A stretch of 64,000 nt of DNA, taken from positions 240,092 to 304,091 of the forward strand of contig MU277699.1 in assembly GCA_022385805.1 (NCBI GenBank), read 5' to 3'. Origin of the DNA: Pilatotrama ljubarskyi (taxonomy: Eukaryota; Basidiomycota; Agaricomycetes; Polyporales; Polyporaceae). This document shows, piece by piece, positions 61,120 to 64,000 of the stretch; position 1 is the stretch's first letter, and every line of letters begins with the position of its first letter. A program made the position numbers and the translations under genes. The notes beneath the pieces were generated by a model that was given only the letters and a program-made list of their open reading frames with translations, had not been told where the DNA came from and did not search any database.

Positions 61120-63174
61120 CTACTTGGAGAAATGCTTGAACAAGCCCTTGATGGACTTGAGCCGCGGACGACCGCCCTGCCTCGGGGAGTTCGGCACGGA
61201 GCTGGCGGCGGGGACGGAGGGCGCCCACGACTCGGACTGACGATCCGGCTTGCCCTCCTCTCGCAGCGCAGACACCGAGGACATGCGCGGCATCGCGACG
61301 AGGGGCTCTGACCGCCTCACATGCGTCGGAAGCGCGTCCTGGCCGAGCGCACTAGCGGTAGTCGGAGAGACGTCCGCAGAGTCCGACGACATGGCGCGTC
61401 TGGGCGAGAGTCGTGAAGACGACGCGGAAGGGCCCCCCCGGGCTACCAGTGACTCAGGGGCGGTCGTGGGACGGTGCGTGAATGGGGGAGTGGGCATAGG
61501 GCGAGGTAGAGGCGGCGCAGAACTGAGCAGGACCTCTGCGAACCATTCGGCCTGTTCCGGGTTCGCGAGGACCAGCGCGGCTGGCCGACGGCGGCGACGA
61601 CGGACCGAGACAGTTTGGGACTCGAGCGACGTCTTGGGCTTTGTGGGAGGGCTATGGAAACCTGCCGTCGCGCGCGCGATAGGTGATGTCGAGGATCCGA
61701 CGAGGAACTCGGGCGCTCCCTAGTGACGGAGGGGGCGGGGGTGAGACTCTGCATGAATGTTTCATAGAGGCATGACTCACGATTGGCTCGTAGATGTAGA
61801 ACCTCTCCGCCGGGTTCGCTGCGGGGGATGCGGGTCGGCTATTAAGCGGGAGAGGCGAGGAAGAGACCTGTCAGAGAACATTATCGTTCAAAGGACGGCG
61901 ACGACGTCAGCGACTGGACTGCGAGTGCGACACAAGAGCCGCGAAGGTTGCAGACTCACCGTCTCGTGTACGCTCGCTTCCTCATCCGGCGCCGAGGCTT
62001 TCCATTTGCCCTTCTCCGACGTCCCCCATCCGCCATACGCTTCGACCCAAAGTTCCTCCTCCGAGACATCCCCGCTGCCGTCATCCGAGTCCGGCGTTTT
62101 AACACGCGGTGTCTCGCACACCAGCTCGCGTCCGAGGTCTTCCGTGGATGGATTCGTCACGACGATGCGCGGGACCGAAAGGGTGTCCTTCGAGCCGACC
62201 CTCATCCGCGGGGACTTGCTGGGAGCCTCCCGCTGTCGGCGCTGGGACGGCGCACCCGGACGACGCTGGTTCGCTGCAGCGAGCGTTCCCAGACGCATCT
62301 GCTTGAGCTCGGCTGCGAGCTGCTCCAGCTGGCGGAGGGTCTCTTCCTCATCCTGGGATACGGGCCTCGCGTATGGATGCGCAGGAAGCAGCAGAGACCG
62401 AGAGTTGTCCGAAGAGCCCACAGGTGGGGAGGGTGCGCGAGACGGGAAAGGAATAGGCGGAAGAGCCTTTTCCGGAGGAGGCGGCAGGACTGGGAGGGAG
62501 CGCTGAGGGGTCGATCCGAGGGCGCGGGACGAGGAGAGGGTCCGCGGCGATGCCAAGGGTGTGCTTGGATCGAGCACTTTGCCCCAAGTCTGTGGCGGTC
62601 TGGGAGACGAGGTGGCGGCAATTTCACTGATTTGTGGAGAGGCGATGGGGGCGATATTGAACGACCTCTTCTGCTTCAGGTGTGGCGTCGAGGGGGTGCT
62701 TCGGAGTAGAGCACTTGGGGCGCGCTGCAGGAAGTAGGCTGGCGGCCCGTGCCTCTTCTGGAGGAGGAAGGGTGGCGAGGAGTCGGACAGGCGCAGTTGC
62801 GCGGGAGGCGGGAGGGTCATGGTCGTGGTCGTGGTGGTCATGATGAGGGAGGGGGGTGCGTTGGCGACGAGAGACAGGCAGTCCTCGGACGAAGATGCGG
62901 AGGCAGAAGAAGGCGCAGAAGTCGCTCGGGTGGGAGAGCGGCGCTGTCTCGGAAGAACGTCCGGTGTCGGCGGTGAATGTTTCGAAGGGGTGCAGGGGAC
63001 AGCCGTACTGACACGCCGCAGACGTATATCATTCAAGTCGCACTGGGTGCGAGGTTGGCGAGGTCCAACGGGTCTGGCTTGAATGTTCGCTTTGGTATTA
63101 GGTTTGGGGGCCAGAGGCTCGCAGGGCAGACCGGTCGGAGGGGCCTGCGGCATGAGGGCGAGGGTTCCGGTCAT
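61120..63174 (-). CDS. Disordered Ser/Pro-rich protein of unknown function
   Basis: Not a family I recognise. Exons 63174-61960, 61867-61781 and 61719-61120 sum to exactly 634 codons (633 residues plus stop), with GTGAGT donors and CAG/TAG acceptors. The chain starts MTGTLALMPQAPPTGLPCEP and is mostly Pro/Ser-rich and disordered. One helix at about residues 280-300 (DEEETLRQLEQLAAELKQMR) predicts a short coiled coil. The conserved-looking blocks are SVSEEELWVEAYGGWG-like (GDVSEEELWVEAYGGWG), PAANPAERFYIYEPI and PEQAEWFAEVLLSS. The C-terminus, RPRLKSIKGLFKHFSK, is a basic amphipathic helix of the sort that binds membranes (inference). No enzymatic domain is visible. Confidence 0.8.
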
Positions 63175-63473
63175 AGCTGGGGGGTATATGAGCCCTCGCA
63201 GGCTGGGACGGCTACGAAGTGGAGGAGAGGCACAAGGGACGAGCGGCGGGCTGGGAATGGGGACGCCCGCGTTAGCTGCGCGCGTCCGTGCGTGCGTGGT
63301 GGGAACTATCAGGACGCAGGAGGGCGATCATCAAAGAACGCGCCGCGCGACAGAGAAGATAGATTCGGGACGTCCATCCGTCAGCCGCATACAGGGCAGC
63401 GGGGCCATTTGGAGCACACGACGAGTCGCATCGAGGGCAGGCGTCGCCAGCCGCGGCGAGGAGCATCAGCGTG
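63175..63473. other. Short spacer
   Basis: About 300 bp between two same-strand genes. It holds the promoter of the disordered-protein gene and the 3' end of the DUF202 gene. I see no gene in it. Confidence 0.55.
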
Positions 63474-64000
63474 TCATACGTCGCTCGAGATGAGCATCAG
63501 GCAGGTAGCGAACACGACGAGTCCGACGACGCTGAGGACTGCGAGATGCGTTCTGGACGACGAGGACAGGATGAACTATGAGATGATTGTCATGGCCTGG
63601 AAGACTCACTGGCTCGCCCGCAAGAAGCCCCGCTGTGCGCGCATATCTGCGTATCCTTGCCAATACTCCCAGATTCCTGCGCCGATCGCAGCTATGGCTG
63701 CTATGACCTCTATTATCGCAACGGCCAGGCCGGTCGTCGACGGCGGTGTCTGGGCCGAACCAGGGTCGCTCGGCGTAGGCAGTCGAGCATGGAGGAGCAG
63801 CGAAGACGAGAGCAGCGAAAGCAGCACAGCCAGGCGGAGATGCGAGAGCAGATTGCGCTCGAGCATGGCATAGTCCCTCCCTTCGCTCGCGATGTTCTCC
63901 TGTTCTTTGGGCATGCTGGGCGAGTGCAGCGAGGAGTTGTGTTGAGTCGTAGAGTCGGAGGAGTCGATTCTGACGGCGGAACCGTCCCAGGCGCCGCTCC
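63474..64000 (-). CDS. DUF202-type membrane protein, 5' end cut by the window
   Basis: A small integral membrane protein. The frame is open from the window edge. It reads SDSTTQHNSSLHSPSM, EQENIASEGRDYAMLERNLL and SHLRLAVLLSLLSSSLLL (first span). A Pro-rich loop follows, then LAVAIIEVIAAIAAIGAGIW (second span) and EYWQGYADMRAQRGFLRAS. A 57-nt intron (63609-63553, GTGAGT..CCAG) joins QTHLAVLSVVGLVVFATCLM, the third span, and the stop at 63474-63476. The pattern ARDxxxLERNxLSHxRLA plus three spans matches the DUF202 family, seen in bacterial YidH and in the fungal versions often fused or linked to polyphosphate/SPX proteins. The exact function is unknown. The true N-terminus lies outside this window. 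An internal ATG at 63914 is unlikely to be the start because the frame continues upstream. Confidence 0.8.

Noticed and set aside
61948..62709. Long plus-strand frames opposite the 61-63 kb disordered-protein gene
   Set aside because: They are Arg/Gly-rich antisense shadows. The minus-strand model has clean introns and an exact codon count.

Overview
This window is nuclear DNA of a filamentous basidiomycete, most likely an agaricomycete of the polypore type (inference). The evidence is GC-rich coding sequence, compact spacing, many 50-60 nt introns with GTRNGT donors, and gene families typical of that group: a PPO-type fatty-acid dioxygenase-P450 fusion, secreted lactonase-fold proteins and large F-box proteins. 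No prokaryotic operon, CRISPR array, insertion sequence or intact transposon was seen.

Layout. 2.2-3.7 kb: divergent histone H4/H3 pair. 5.4-7.0 kb: secreted beta-propeller (carboxymuconate cyclase/lactonase-like). 7.7-12.1 kb: two same-strand coiled-coil genes of unknown function. 12.5-14.3 kb: membrane-anchored DUF676 lipase. 14.9-19.5 kb: dioxygenase-P450 fusion whose P450 haem cysteine appears lost. 20.5-21.8 kb: coatomer epsilon subunit. 22.0-23.1 kb: CxxC protein. 24.1 kb: small disordered protein. 24.7-26.9 kb: Rad9 checkpoint-clamp subunit. 27.2-28.8 kb: F-box protein. 29.1-29.9 kb: short secreted ORF and a tRNA-like patch. 30.1-32.7 kb: PIF1 helicase. 33.6-36.2 kb: Ste20/PAK kinase. 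36.9-46.8 kb: Tel1/ATM kinase. 47.3-51.4 kb: tandem pair of F-box paralogues. 53.6-54.2 kb: RPB4, fragmented into five small exons. 54.7-56.7 kb: vacuolar-type amino-acid transporter. 57.1-60.3 kb: R3H-SUZ RNA-binding protein. 61.1-63.2 kb: disordered protein of unknown function. 63.5 kb to the right edge: DUF202-type membrane protein, truncated by the window.

Functional themes. Most genes are housekeeping: chromatin, transcription, vesicle coat, polarity signalling and genome maintenance. Rad9, PIF1 and Tel1 lie within 22 kb, which may be chance. The accessory material is the oxylipin enzyme, the secreted propeller, the coiled-coil pair and the F-box tandem. Gene models were spliced by hand. 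H3, H4, COPE, STE20, RPB4, the 27-kb F-box gene and the 61-kb gene sum to exact codon multiples; the other multi-exon models have approximate internal boundaries.
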